Below are positions 23,352 to 32,171 of a stretch of 64,000 nucleotides of DNA, one piece after another. Each line of letters opens with the position of its first letter. Position 1 is the stretch's first letter. The stretch lies in contig JAZQEC010000002.1 in NCBI GenBank assembly GCA_045538755.1, positions 124,001 to 188,000 of the forward strand, in the 5' to 3' direction. This stretch comes from UBA1738 sp045538755. GTDB lineage: Bacteria > Bacillota > Clostridia > UBA1381. The notes under the pieces were generated by a model. That model saw nothing but the letters and a program-made list of their open reading frames with translations, did not search any database and was not told the DNA's origin. Position numbers and translations under genes: made by a program.

Positions 23352-23386
23352 AAGTCTAGCGCGTCTGCCAATTCCGCCACATCCGC
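23352..23386 (-). pseudogene. 5' half of the split chromosomal tRNA-Leu(UAG)
   Basis: Read on the minus strand: acceptor GCGGATG, D arm, anticodon stem GCTAGACTT, ending in the loop. It complements 982-1032 exactly to rebuild an 84-nt tRNA when the two AA bases (1031-1032 and 23352-23353) are counted once. The gene's own promoter would still transcribe this half. Confidence 0.9.
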
Positions 23387-23503
23387 ATTGATGCACCCCT
23401 TAAGGCACTCGTCTATTATAACAATTAAAGTGCAGTTTGTCAAGAGTTTTTCCGAAAATTTATATATTGTACTTGTATATTTTCAAAAATCATTTAAAAT
23501 ATT

Positions 23504-23677
23504 TTATTCAAATCTATTATTTTTAGGATTATATTCATATCCAATTCCCAAAAGCTTTTTGCGGAGTTCATCTTCGTTTTCCGAAAGGTCATCGCATAGC
23601 TCGGAAAGCGATGAATAGAAGTCTCTTAATTTAGTGTTTACAACACTTAAAAGTATTACTGGGTCTTTAGGAAGCAT
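23504..23677 (-). CDS. DUF4250 small protein
   Basis: The protein has 57 residues, beginning MLPKDPVILLSVVNTKLRDF and ending YEYNPKNNRFE. This matches the DUF4250 pattern common in Clostridia; the function is unknown. Its AGGAGAA site lies inside the 3' end of the EamA gene, 2 bases upstream, so the two are one transcription unit. 23387-23503 shows nothing else. Confidence 0.75.
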   Translation of the reverse strand: MLPKDPVILLSVVNTKLRDFYSSLSELCDDLSENEDELRKKLLGIGYEYNPKNNRFE

Positions 23678-23679
23678 TT

Positions 23680-24561
23680 TTATTCTCCTTTTTTCTTGAG
23701 CTGTGAAATTATTATTCCGGCAAAAATCAAAATACAGCCGATATATCCTCGCATGGTAAATGTTTCATTTAAGAATAATGCACCGCCGACAGCACTGAAC
23801 ACACACTCTGTTGAAAGAATAATTGCCGCATAGTTAGGGTCTGCATCCTTTTGACCGACAACTTGACAGGTATATGCAACGCCTGTTGACATAAGTCCTG
23901 TATAAAGAATAGGAAAGGCGGTAAGAACAATGCCGCTCCAGGTTATGTTTTCGGTAAAGAGTGCAAAAAGAATATTTAGAAGACCACATACAGCAAATTG
24001 CATACTTGAAAATGTAATTGGGTTGATGCCGGAAACGTTTTTATCTACAACAAGAATATGTATTGTCCAGAAAAATGCACCGATTAAAACTACGACATCG
24101 CCCGCCTCGACAGTATCAAATCCTTCACCTGCACTTAAAAGGAAGAGTCCGGCTACGGCTAAAAGAGCCGCAAGCCATGTTTTAAAGCCTGTTTTGTTTC
24201 TCCATATAATCCATCCGAAAATTGGTACTAAAACTGTGTAAAGGCAAGTAATAAAACCGCTTTTTCCTGCATTGTGGTTCATACTGATTCCCTGTTGCTG
24301 GAGCGCTGATGCGACAAAAAGCGCCGTGCCTGCAAAAAGCGAAGCGGTAAGTGTTTTTTTTAATTTTTCTTTATCGGGCTTTTCTCGCTCAAAAAGTAAA
24401 ATTACGGGAATGAGCGACAGAGAACCTATTAAAAATCTTATACCGTTAAATGTGAAATTACCTATCACTTTGTTATCAACAGCAACTTGCGCAACAAACG
24501 CAAAACCCCATATAATTGCGGCTGTTAACATTATAAAAGTTGATTTTAGCTGTTTGCTCAT
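23680..24561 (-). CDS. EamA/DMT-family transporter
   Basis: The protein has 293 residues with ten predicted membrane helices in two EamA repeats. The first repeat opens LTAAIIWGFAFVAQVAVDN; the second ends GAALFLNETFTMRGYIGCIL. Members export or import amino acids and other metabolites. The substrate cannot be told from sequence. It is the first intact chromosomal gene right of the element and is followed by DUF4250 on the same strand. Confidence 0.8.
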   Translation of the reverse strand: MSKQLKSTFIMLTAAIIWGFAFVAQVAVDNKVIGNFTFNGIRFLIGSLSLIPVILLFEREKPDKEKLKKTLTASLFAGTALFVASALQQQGISMNHNAGKSGFITCLYTVLVPIFGWIIWRNKTGFKTWLAALLAVAGLFLLSAGEGFDTVEAGDVVVLIGAFFWTIHILVVDKNVSGINPITFSSMQFAVCGLLNILFALFTENITWSGIVLTAFPILYTGLMSTGVAYTCQVVGQKDADPNYAAIILSTECVFSAVGGALFLNETFTMRGYIGCILIFAGIIISQLKKKGE

Positions 24562-24768
24562 TTTTTATTATCTCCATATATTTTTAAATCATTATTTTTT
24601 ATGTATAAATACACACTTCTGTCATTATAACACAAATTCTCCCAGATTTCCACCTTTTAGGCGGATTTTTGGACAAAAAACCTAACAAAAAAAGAATACA
24701 TTTTATTTGTTCTTTTATAAATATTCACAAAAATGCATAAATATTTAAAAAGAGCACTAATTATTCGC

Positions 24769-24797
24769 TTGACAAATGCGGAATAATATGCAATAAT
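24769..24797 (+). promoter_or_regulatory. Promoter of the arginine operon
   Basis: TTGACA (24769-24774), 17 bases, AATAAT (24792-24797), 45 bases before argC. AT-rich segments with ATTCAC and TGCATAAATATTTA just upstream (24721-24750) could be ArgR half-sites, but the match is loose. Confidence 0.55.
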
Positions 24798-24842
24798 GGT
24801 ATTTGTGGCAAATTGTATATTTATACATTGAGAGGTATTTTT

Positions 24843-25775
24843 ATGAAGAAAGTGTTTGTGGACGGAAGTGCCGGAACAACGGGTCTTAGAATTTTCGAGC
24901 GTTTAAGCAAAAGAGACGATATTGAATTGATTAAAATAAGTGAAGAAAACAGGAAAGATATAAGATACAGAAAAGAAGCTATCGAAAGTGCTGATGCGGC
25001 ATTTTTGTGTTTGCCTGACGATGCAGCAAGAGAAATTGTCGCAGCAGTTGAAAGTGACAAGGTGAAAATTCTTGATACATCAACCGCACACAGAACCGAT
25101 AAGGATTGGGCTTATGGCTTTGCAGAGCTTTCGTCAGATTTTAAGGAAAAGATTAAATCTATGCAAAAAATTGCAGTCCCTGGCTGCCACGCAAGCGGTT
25201 TTGTATCTGTTGTATATCCGCTGGTTAGCGTAGGAATTTTGCCTAAGGATTATCCGCTCGTATGTTATTCGGTTACAGGTTATTCCGGCGGTGGTAAGAA
25301 GATGATTGCGGAATATGAAAATGAAGAAAGAGATAATGAGCTTTCTTCGCCACGTCAGTATGCACTTACTCAAAATCACAAGCATTTGAAGGAAATTAAA
25401 GAGATATGCTCACTTTCTAATAATCCGATTTTTGCGCCGATTGTGGCTGATTTTTACAGCGGTATGGTGGTATCTGTTCCGCTTTTTGCAAGTATGCTAA
25501 AAGGAAATCCAACTGCCCTCAATATACATAAAATTTTCGAGCAGCACTATAAAGGACAAAAGGTTGTAAAAGTTATGCCTTTTGGAAAAGAAGGATTTTT
25601 GGGAAGTAATAATTTATCAGGTAAAGACTCTCTTGAAATTGAGGTCACGGGAAATGACGAACGCATACTTATTGCTGCAAGATTTGATAATCTCGGAAAA
25701 GGCTCGTCGGGAGCGGCTATACAGTGCATGAACTTGGCTCTTGGATTTGAAGAAACAAAAGGACTTGATTTATAA
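24843..25775 (+). CDS. argC: N-acetyl-gamma-glutamyl-phosphate reductase
   Basis: The protein has 310 residues of the shorter ArgC type. It reduces N-acetylglutamyl phosphate with NADPH in arginine synthesis. Visible features are the dinucleotide start VFVDGSAGTTGLRIFERL and the catalytic cysteine in AVPGCHASGF, plus YSVTGYSGGGKKM. ATG 24843 follows GAGAGG. It is first in argC-J-B-D-F, where each next gene starts within about 25 bases. Confidence 0.92.
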   Translation: MKKVFVDGSAGTTGLRIFERLSKRDDIELIKISEENRKDIRYRKEAIESADAAFLCLPDDAAREIVAAVESDKVKILDTSTAHRTDKDWAYGFAELSSDFKEKIKSMQKIAVPGCHASGFVSVVYPLVSVGILPKDYPLVCYSVTGYSGGGKKMIAEYENEERDNELSSPRQYALTQNHKHLKEIKEICSLSNNPIFAPIVADFYSGMVVSVPLFASMLKGNPTALNIHKIFEQHYKGQKVVKVMPFGKEGFLGSNNLSGKDSLEIEVTGNDERILIAARFDNLGKGSSGAAIQCMNLALGFEETKGLDL

Positions 25776-25799
25776 TACGTAGGAAGGATTGAATTTACT

Positions 25800-27014
25800 A
25801 TGAAAAAAATAAGCGGAGGAGTTTGTGCCGCAAAGGGATTTTCGGCGGCTGGAATTCACGCAGGAATACGCAAAAATAAAACAAAGCTTGACCTTGCACT
25901 AATCGTAAGTGAAACACCGTGTACAGCGGCAGGCTGTTACACACAAAACCTTGTTAAAGGTGCACCGATTTGTGTGACCAAAAATAATATTGAAGACGGC
26001 GTGGCACAGGCGATTGTCTGCAACAGCGGAAATGCAAATACCTGCAATGCAGACGGTATTGAAGTTGCGGAGAGGATGTGCCGTATAGTTGCGGATAATA
26101 CTGATATAAAGGCAGAAGATGTTGTAGTCGCATCAACAGGCGTAATCGGACTTCCTCTTGACACAACACCAATTAAAAATGCAATGCCTGAGCTTGTAAG
26201 CATTTTAAAGACTGACGGAAGCCAGCAGGCGGCAAATGCAATTATGACTACCGATACAGTTCCAAAAGAAATTGCATTTGAATTTACTGTGGGCGGAAAG
26301 TCATGCCATATCGGCGGAATTGCAAAAGGCTCAGGTATGATTCATCCCAATATGGCTACAATGCTTGTATTTATTACAACCGATGTAAATATTTCGTCGC
26401 AAATGCTTAATAAAGCACTCTCCAGCGACGTCAAGGATACATTTAATATGATAAGCATTGACGGCGACACATCAACTAATGATATGGTGGTAGTGCTTGC
26501 AAACAAGCAGGCAGAAAACGCAGAAATTGACAGCGAAGGCGAAGATTTTGATGCATTTTGCGCAGCTTTAAACGCCGTTACAAAAGACCTTTGCCGCAGA
26601 ATTGCAAAGGACGGCGAAGGTGCTACAAAGCTTTTACAATGCCATGTTACAGGCGCAATTACAGAGCGTGATGCAAAAACGGTTGCTAAAAGTGTAATTA
26701 CTTCATCACTTTTTAAGGCGGCGATGTTCGGTGCCGATGCTAACTGGGGAAGAATACTTTGTGCAGTCGGCTATTCAGGTGCAAATCTTGACATTACAAA
26801 GATTGATGTTTCACTATCTTCTAAGGCTGGTACAATTTTGGTTTGCAAAAACGGAAGTGGAGTGGAGTTTTCAGAAGAGATTGCAAAAACTATTTTGGTA
26901 GAAGACGAAATAGGAATTGAAATTGTGCTTGGCGACGGAGATTTTGAAGCAACTGCATGGGGCTGTGACCTAACTTATGACTATGTAAAAATTAATGGCG
27001 ATTACCGTACTTGA
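25800..27014 (+). CDS. argJ: Bifunctional ornithine acetyltransferase / N-acetylglutamate synthase
   Basis: The protein has 404 residues. It recycles the acetyl group from acetylornithine to glutamate. The self-cleavage site is visible at A186-T187 in HPNMATMLVF, which would give alpha and beta chains, and GANWGRI is present near the end. Presence of argJ shows the cyclic acetyl pathway. It lies between argC and argB in the operon. Confidence 0.93.
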   Translation: MKKISGGVCAAKGFSAAGIHAGIRKNKTKLDLALIVSETPCTAAGCYTQNLVKGAPICVTKNNIEDGVAQAIVCNSGNANTCNADGIEVAERMCRIVADNTDIKAEDVVVASTGVIGLPLDTTPIKNAMPELVSILKTDGSQQAANAIMTTDTVPKEIAFEFTVGGKSCHIGGIAKGSGMIHPNMATMLVFITTDVNISSQMLNKALSSDVKDTFNMISIDGDTSTNDMVVVLANKQAENAEIDSEGEDFDAFCAALNAVTKDLCRRIAKDGEGATKLLQCHVTGAITERDAKTVAKSVITSSLFKAAMFGADANWGRILCAVGYSGANLDITKIDVSLSSKAGTILVCKNGSGVEFSEEIAKTILVEDEIGIEIVLGDGDFEATAWGCDLTYDYVKINGDYRT

Positions 27015-27036
27015 TTGATGAAAGGATTTTGGGAAA

Positions 27037-27888
27037 ATGAATATTGAAAATAAAGATCGCGCTAAAATTCTGATTGAAGCACTTCCGTATATACAAAAGT
27101 ACAATGATAAGATTATTGTTATCAAATACGGCGGAAATGCCATGATTAACGAAGAACTTAAAAATGCCGTTATGGGCGATATTGTGCTTTTGTCACTGAT
27201 TGGTGTTAAAGTGGTGCTTATTCATGGCGGTGGCCCTGAAATTACAGGAATGCTCAATAAAATCGGAAAGAAAACAGAGTTCATTGACGGACTTCGTGTT
27301 ACCGACCGTGAAACAGTTGATGTGTGCCAAATGGTTTTATCAGGCAAGATTAACAAAGGTCTCGTAAACCTTATTCAGAATATGGGCGGAAAAGCTATGG
27401 GACTTTGCGGCTGTGACGGTCATATTATAAAGGCTGAAAAGCTTGACGACAAGCTTGGCTATGTCGGCAAAATTACAGAGGTAAATATCCAGCCTGTTTT
27501 AGACGTTCTTGATAAGGGATATATCCCTGTCATCTCAACAATCGGCTGTGATGATGAAAATAATATTTACAATATCAATGCAGATACTGCAGCATCAAAG
27601 ATTGCAGGAATGCTTAAGGCTGAGTGTCTTATCTCTATGACAGATATCAGAGGCCTTCTCCGTGATAAGGACGATGAAAATTCACTTATTCCTGTTGTTC
27701 AGGTGAGTGAAGCTCCACAGCTTATGAGTGAGGGAATTATTTCCGGAGGAATGATTCCAAAGGTGGATTGCTGTACAGAAGCGGTGCGTCAGGGAGTGAA
27801 CAAGGTATTTATGATTGACGGACGTGTACCGCATTCAATTTTATTAGAAGTTTTAACAGATGAAGGTATCGGGACGATGTTCGTTTAA
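27037..27888 (+). CDS. argB: Acetylglutamate kinase
   Basis: The protein has 283 residues. It phosphorylates N-acetylglutamate. Amino-acid kinase motifs are clear: VIKYGGNAM near the N terminus, VLIHGGGPEI and NINADTAASKIAG. The N-terminal helix ahead of the core is of the type found in arginine-inhibited hexameric enzymes; feedback inhibition is therefore likely but inferred. Confidence 0.93.
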   Translation: MNIENKDRAKILIEALPYIQKYNDKIIVIKYGGNAMINEELKNAVMGDIVLLSLIGVKVVLIHGGGPEITGMLNKIGKKTEFIDGLRVTDRETVDVCQMVLSGKINKGLVNLIQNMGGKAMGLCGCDGHIIKAEKLDDKLGYVGKITEVNIQPVLDVLDKGYIPVISTIGCDDENNIYNINADTAASKIAGMLKAECLISMTDIRGLLRDKDDENSLIPVVQVSEAPQLMSEGIISGGMIPKVDCCTEAVRQGVNKVFMIDGRVPHSILLEVLTDEGIGTMFV

Positions 27889-27908
27889 TTGGCGAAAGGA
27901 TTGATTTG

Positions 27909-29066
27909 ATGAATACAAAAGAGCTTGACAAAGAATATGTCGCAGGCACTTATGCAAGGTTTGATGTAGCGATTAAAAGTGGCAAAGGCAGTACGCTTTA
28001 TGATGAGGACGGTAAGGAATATGTTGACTTTGGAAGCGGTATCGCTGTAAATGCGTTTGGTATATGTGATGATGAATGGAAGCAGGCAATAATATCACAG
28101 CTTGACAAAATTCAGCATACCTCAAATCTCTACTATAATGAAAACGGCGCCCAACTGGCTGAATTGCTTTGCACAAAAACAGGAATGAGAAAGGTGTTCT
28201 TTTCAAATTCAGGAGCAGAGGCAAACGAATGTGCAATAAAGGTTGCAAGAAAATACGGAACCGACCAAAATCCTGAAAAGAATGTTATAATTACTCTTGA
28301 AAACAGCTTTCACGGAAGAACAATAACTACTCTTTCTGCAACAGGACAAGAGGTTTTTCATAAAAACTTCACTCCGTTTACCGAAGGATTTATACACGTG
28401 CCTGTAAATGATGTTTCAGCGCTTTATAATGCGATTTCTGACAAGGTTGCCGCAATTATGATTGAAACGGTGCAGGGTGAAGGCGGCGTAAATGTTCTTG
28501 AAAAGGAATTTTTAGCTGCGATTGAAGAAATCACAACGAAAAATGATATTCTTTTAATCGTAGACGAAGTACAGACAGGAAACGGCAGATGCGGAGCAAT
28601 GTATTCTTATATGAAGCTCGGAATTACTCCTGATATTGTCTCAACTGCAAAAGGATTAGCAGGCGGACTCCCAATGGGTGCAACACTGCTTGGCGATAAA
28701 GTGGAAAATACACTTACTGCCGGAACACACGGCTCGACATTTGGTGCAAACCCTGTTTGTGCGGCAGCGGCAATTAGTGTTGTTTCAAGACTGGACGACG
28801 AATTTTTAAAGGCTGTAAGCCAAAAAGGCGACTACATAAAATCAGAGCTTGAAAAAATAAACGGCGTTAAGTCTGTAAGCGGTATGGGACTTATGATAGG
28901 CGTTGAAGTAGAAAAAACAGCGTCGGACGTAGTGAAAAAATGTATCGAAAAAGGACTTTTGGTGCTTACTGCAAAAACGAAGGTACGTCTTTTGCCGGCA
29001 CTTAATATAACAAAGGAAGAAATTGACAAGGGAATTGCAATTTTGAAGGAGGTAATTGAAGAATGA
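27909..29066 (+). CDS. argD: Acetylornithine aminotransferase
   Basis: The protein has 385 residues, a class III PLP-dependent transaminase. Visible are SNSGAEANECAIK, NSFHGRT, the VDEVQTG aspartate and the PLP lysine in STAKGLAGGLPMGA. It converts N-acetylglutamate semialdehyde to acetylornithine. ATG 27909 is chosen over TTG 27906. Its stop overlaps the argF start (ATGA). Confidence 0.9.
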   Translation: MNTKELDKEYVAGTYARFDVAIKSGKGSTLYDEDGKEYVDFGSGIAVNAFGICDDEWKQAIISQLDKIQHTSNLYYNENGAQLAELLCTKTGMRKVFFSNSGAEANECAIKVARKYGTDQNPEKNVIITLENSFHGRTITTLSATGQEVFHKNFTPFTEGFIHVPVNDVSALYNAISDKVAAIMIETVQGEGGVNVLEKEFLAAIEEITTKNDILLIVDEVQTGNGRCGAMYSYMKLGITPDIVSTAKGLAGGLPMGATLLGDKVENTLTAGTHGSTFGANPVCAAAAISVVSRLDDEFLKAVSQKGDYIKSELEKINGVKSVSGMGLMIGVEVEKTASDVVKKCIEKGLLVLTAKTKVRLLPALNITKEEIDKGIAILKEVIEE

Positions 29067-29968
29067 AGCATTTACTGAAATTATCAGATCTTACAAGTGA
29101 AGAGATTGTTGAAATTTTAAATCTTGCAGATCAACTTAAATACGAAAAGAAAAACGGAATTGAACATAAGCATCTAAAAGGAAAGTCGCTTGGTATGATT
29201 TTTGAAAAGTCGTCTACAAGAACCCGTGTTTCTTTTGAAGTGGGAATGTATGAGCTGGGAGGAAATCCGATGTTCTTAAGCTCAAACGACCTGCAAATCG
29301 GAAGAGGCGAGCCTGTGGAGGATACAGCAAGAGTTTTATCACGTTTTGTTGATGGAATTATGATAAGAACTTTTGCACAAGAGGAAGTTGAAGCACTTGC
29401 AAAATACGGCAGTATTCCGATTATTAACGGACTTACTGACTATGCACATCCGTGTCAGGTGCTTGCGGACCTTTTAACAATCCGTGAGCATAAGGGTAAA
29501 CTTGCAGGGTTAAAGCTCTGCTTTGTCGGAGACGGAAATAATATGGCAAACTCGCTTATCGTCGGCTGTATCAAGAGCGGTATGAGTGTTGCAATCGCTT
29601 GTCCTGATACTAATAAGCCGGATAGTGATATTATGGCTTGGGCAGCAGAAAACGGTGATTTTGTATGCACTTCGGATATTAAGGCTGCAATTTCAGGTGC
29701 AGATGTTGTTTATACTGACGTTTGGGCATCTATGGGTCAGGAAGCTGAAGCTGAACAGCGCAAGAAAATTTTTGCGGGATATCAGGTTAATGAAGAAAAT
29801 ATGGCTCTTGCAAATGACGGTGCAATGGTGCTTCATTGTCTGCCTGCGCACAGAGGCGAAGAAATAACAGCTGAAACATTTGAAAAGCACGCCGATGAAA
29901 TTTTTGATGAGGCAGAAAACCGTCTGCACGCACAAAAAGCAGTGCTTGTTATGCTAATGAAGGATTGA
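29063..29968 (+). CDS. argF: Ornithine carbamoyltransferase
   Basis: The protein has 301 residues. It makes citrulline from ornithine and carbamoyl phosphate. The carbamoyl-phosphate motif SSTRTRVSFE, the HPCQVLADL motif and the C-terminal HCLPAHRGEE are all intact. The four-base overlap with argD implies coupled translation. argG and argH are not in this window. Confidence 0.93.
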   Translation: MKHLLKLSDLTSEEIVEILNLADQLKYEKKNGIEHKHLKGKSLGMIFEKSSTRTRVSFEVGMYELGGNPMFLSSNDLQIGRGEPVEDTARVLSRFVDGIMIRTFAQEEVEALAKYGSIPIINGLTDYAHPCQVLADLLTIREHKGKLAGLKLCFVGDGNNMANSLIVGCIKSGMSVAIACPDTNKPDSDIMAWAAENGDFVCTSDIKAAISGADVVYTDVWASMGQEAEAEQRKKIFAGYQVNEENMALANDGAMVLHCLPAHRGEEITAETFEKHADEIFDEAENRLHAQKAVLVMLMKD

Positions 29969-29972
29969 TAAA

Positions 29973-30845
29973 ATGATAGATATTAAAGTAACAGACGTGC
30001 GTGAAACTCCCGGAGACAGTGCATTTTTAATTGATGACGGAAAAACTGCGATTATGTATGATTCGGGCTTTGCATTCACAGGCTATGCAGTTGCCGATAA
30101 AATAAAAAATATTCTTGGTGATAGAAGTCTCGATTATATTTTTCTCACGCATTCGCATTATGACCATGCGCTGGGCTCTGTATATGCGCTTAAATACTGG
30201 CCAAAGGCAAAAGTTGTTGCAGGCGAATATGCAGCAAAGATTTTTGAAAAAGCGTCGGCAAAAAGCTTGATGCGGGATTTGGACAAAAAGTTTGCTGCCA
30301 AATGCGGAGTAGACGAATACGAAGATTTGATTGATGATTTAAGAGTGGACATCGCCGCAAAAGAGGGTGACGTTATCTGTGCCGGAGATATGAAATTTAC
30401 TGTAATAAATCTACCGGGACATACCCGTTGCTCAATAGGGTTTTATATGAAGGAAAATAAGCTTTTGTTAAGCTCAGAAACTATTGGCGTTTTTGATGGT
30501 GATAAAACTGTATTGCCGTCATATCTTGTGGGTTATCAGATGGCACTTGATTCAATCTCAAAGGTGGAAAAGCTTGACATTGAGAATATACTTATTCCGC
30601 ACTATGGAATTTTGGATAAGGAAAAAACATCGGAATATTTGAAGGCTGCAAGAAAGAGTGCTGAAGACGCAGCTATGGAAATTGTGGATGTTCTTAAATC
30701 AGGCGGAACAAAAGAGGAAGCTATCAAGCTTTTTAAGGATAAGTATTTTAACGAAAATGTAAAAAAAATCTATCCTATTGACGCAATGAATTTAAACACT
30801 GAGATTATGGTTAATCTCATAGAAAGAGAACTCGTATGTGGGTAA
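29973..30845 (+). CDS. Metallo-beta-lactamase-fold hydrolase
   Basis: The protein has 290 residues. The metal motif THSHYDHALGS is intact, followed by the downstream histidine in LPGHTRCSIG and a last one in IPHYGIL. It follows argF by 4 bases and so is in the arginine operon, but MBL hydrolases act on many thioesters and phosphodiesters. No substrate can be given. A link with arginine or acetyl metabolism is only positional. Confidence 0.8.
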   Translation: MIDIKVTDVRETPGDSAFLIDDGKTAIMYDSGFAFTGYAVADKIKNILGDRSLDYIFLTHSHYDHALGSVYALKYWPKAKVVAGEYAAKIFEKASAKSLMRDLDKKFAAKCGVDEYEDLIDDLRVDIAAKEGDVICAGDMKFTVINLPGHTRCSIGFYMKENKLLLSSETIGVFDGDKTVLPSYLVGYQMALDSISKVEKLDIENILIPHYGILDKEKTSEYLKAARKSAEDAAMEIVDVLKSGGTKEEAIKLFKDKYFNENVKKIYPIDAMNLNTEIMVNLIERELVCG

Positions 30846-30850
30846 AATGC

Positions 30851-30885
30851 AGGAAATCGGACAACTTTGCCTGATTTCCTTTTTA
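30851..30885 (+). terminator. Terminator of the arginine operon
   Basis: AGGAAATC (30851-30858) pairs with GATTTCCT (30873-30880), with inner GG/CC pairs possible, followed by TTTTT. Confidence 0.65.
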
Positions 30886-30946
30886 TGTAATAAAAAGTCC
30901 CTAATTGAAAATAATACAAATAAAGACATTTGTTAGCAAATTGTTG

Positions 30947-30975
30947 TTGAAAAATGTGCAGAATAATAGTATAAT
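30947..30975 (+). promoter_or_regulatory. Promoter of rodA
   Basis: TTGAAA, 17 bases, TATAAT, 23 bases before the rodA start. Confidence 0.65.
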
Positions 30976-30998
30976 AAACGGGAACGGAGGCGATAACT

Positions 30999-32120
30999 TT
31001 GAAAAGTAGAGAAATGCAGCAAATCAAGGGACATGATAATGTTTTGTTCATAGTAACATTGATTACTGCTATTATCGGGATAATTATTATATACAGCGCA
31101 ACTCTGTCGATGAATACATATTCGAATGTAATTGTGCAGACTGGCTCTTTTGTTATAGGAATTGCACTAATGCTGATTATAAGTAAAATTGATTATCAGT
31201 TTTTTGGGCATATATCTGTGCCAATATATGCGGTCTGCATTTTGCTTTTAGGAGCTGTTTTGGTTATTGGCTCAACAGGTAACTGGGGTGCAAGAAGCTG
31301 GATAAGGTTTGGACCTATTGGAATTCAGCCTTCAGAAATTTGTAAAATAGGATTTACCATTACATTTGCACGGCATTTATCGCTTGTTAAAGAACGGATA
31401 AATAAATTAGGCACTCTGCTATTTTTGTTTGCACATTTGGCTGTGATTCTTATACTGATTATGCTTCAGCCAGATGCAGGAAGTGCAATGGTTTTCTGCT
31501 TTATGTTCGCAACTATGGTATTTACGGCAGGGCTATCATTTAAATATATCATTCCTGCAATTATCGGAATTGCAGCATCAACACCACTTGTATATCTCTT
31601 TCTTTTAAGTGATTACCAAAAGCACAGAATACAAGTATTTTTCAATCCTGAAATGGACAAGCTTGGGAGCGGGTACAATGTAATTCAATCAAAGATTGCA
31701 GTTGGCTCAGGTCAGCTTTTCGGAAAGGGATATTTAAAAGGTACGCAAAACCAGATGGGTTTTTTGCCGACAAAACACACTGACTTTATTTTCAGCGTGA
31801 TTTCAGAGGAATTTGGATTTATAGGCGCGGTTTTGGTGATACTTCTTTTGTTTTTAATTATTGCAAGATGCATTAAAGCGGCGCAGGACGCAAACGATTT
31901 GTTTGGAAAATATATCTGCGTCGGAATTGCTTCAATGCTAATATTCCACACCTTTGAAAATGCAGGAATGTGTATCGGACTTATGCCTGTTACAGGGATT
32001 CCGCTTCCGTTTATAAGCTACGGCGGAACCTCACTTATGACTAATATGATTGCAATCGGGATTGTTCTTTCGGTAACAAGGCATTCTCGAGGAACAAAAA
32101 TAGCATTTGGGGAACGATGA
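30999..32120 (+). CDS. rodA: RodA/FtsW-family peptidoglycan glycosyltransferase
   Basis: The protein has 373 residues with about ten membrane helices of the SEDS family. Signature regions are GARSWIRFGPIGIQPSE, QNQMGFLPTKHTDFIFSVIS and the end ISYGGTSLM. SEDS proteins polymerise lipid II with a partner PBP. RodA (elongation) is favoured over FtsW by context-free similarity only. The start is TTG 30999, 8 bases after GGAACGGAGG; no better ATG is close. Confidence 0.8.
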   Translation: MKSREMQQIKGHDNVLFIVTLITAIIGIIIIYSATLSMNTYSNVIVQTGSFVIGIALMLIISKIDYQFFGHISVPIYAVCILLLGAVLVIGSTGNWGARSWIRFGPIGIQPSEICKIGFTITFARHLSLVKERINKLGTLLFLFAHLAVILILIMLQPDAGSAMVFCFMFATMVFTAGLSFKYIIPAIIGIAASTPLVYLFLLSDYQKHRIQVFFNPEMDKLGSGYNVIQSKIAVGSGQLFGKGYLKGTQNQMGFLPTKHTDFIFSVISEEFGFIGAVLVILLLFLIIARCIKAAQDANDLFGKYICVGIASMLIFHTFENAGMCIGLMPVTGIPLPFISYGGTSLMTNMIAIGIVLSVTRHSRGTKIAFGER

Positions 32121-32122
32121 TG

Positions 32123-32158
32123 AAAAAAGCAGAACGAGTAAACTCGCTCTGCTTTTTA
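32123..32158. terminator. Bidirectional terminator between rodA and the YARHG gene
   Basis: A hairpin AAAAAGCAGAACGAG / CTCGCTCTGCTTTTT, with one mismatch, lies between convergent genes. Confidence 0.65.
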
Positions 32159-32171
32159 GTTGTTTTGATTT

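Noticed and set aside
23340..23618. 92-codon plus-strand ORF across the tRNA half
   Set aside because: It reads through a tRNA fragment and then the antisense of the DUF4250 gene, so it is not a real gene.
24721..24760. Confident ArgR operator upstream of argC
   Set aside because: The ATTCAC and TGCATAAATATTTA segments only loosely match the ARG-box consensus, so I mention them but do not call a site.
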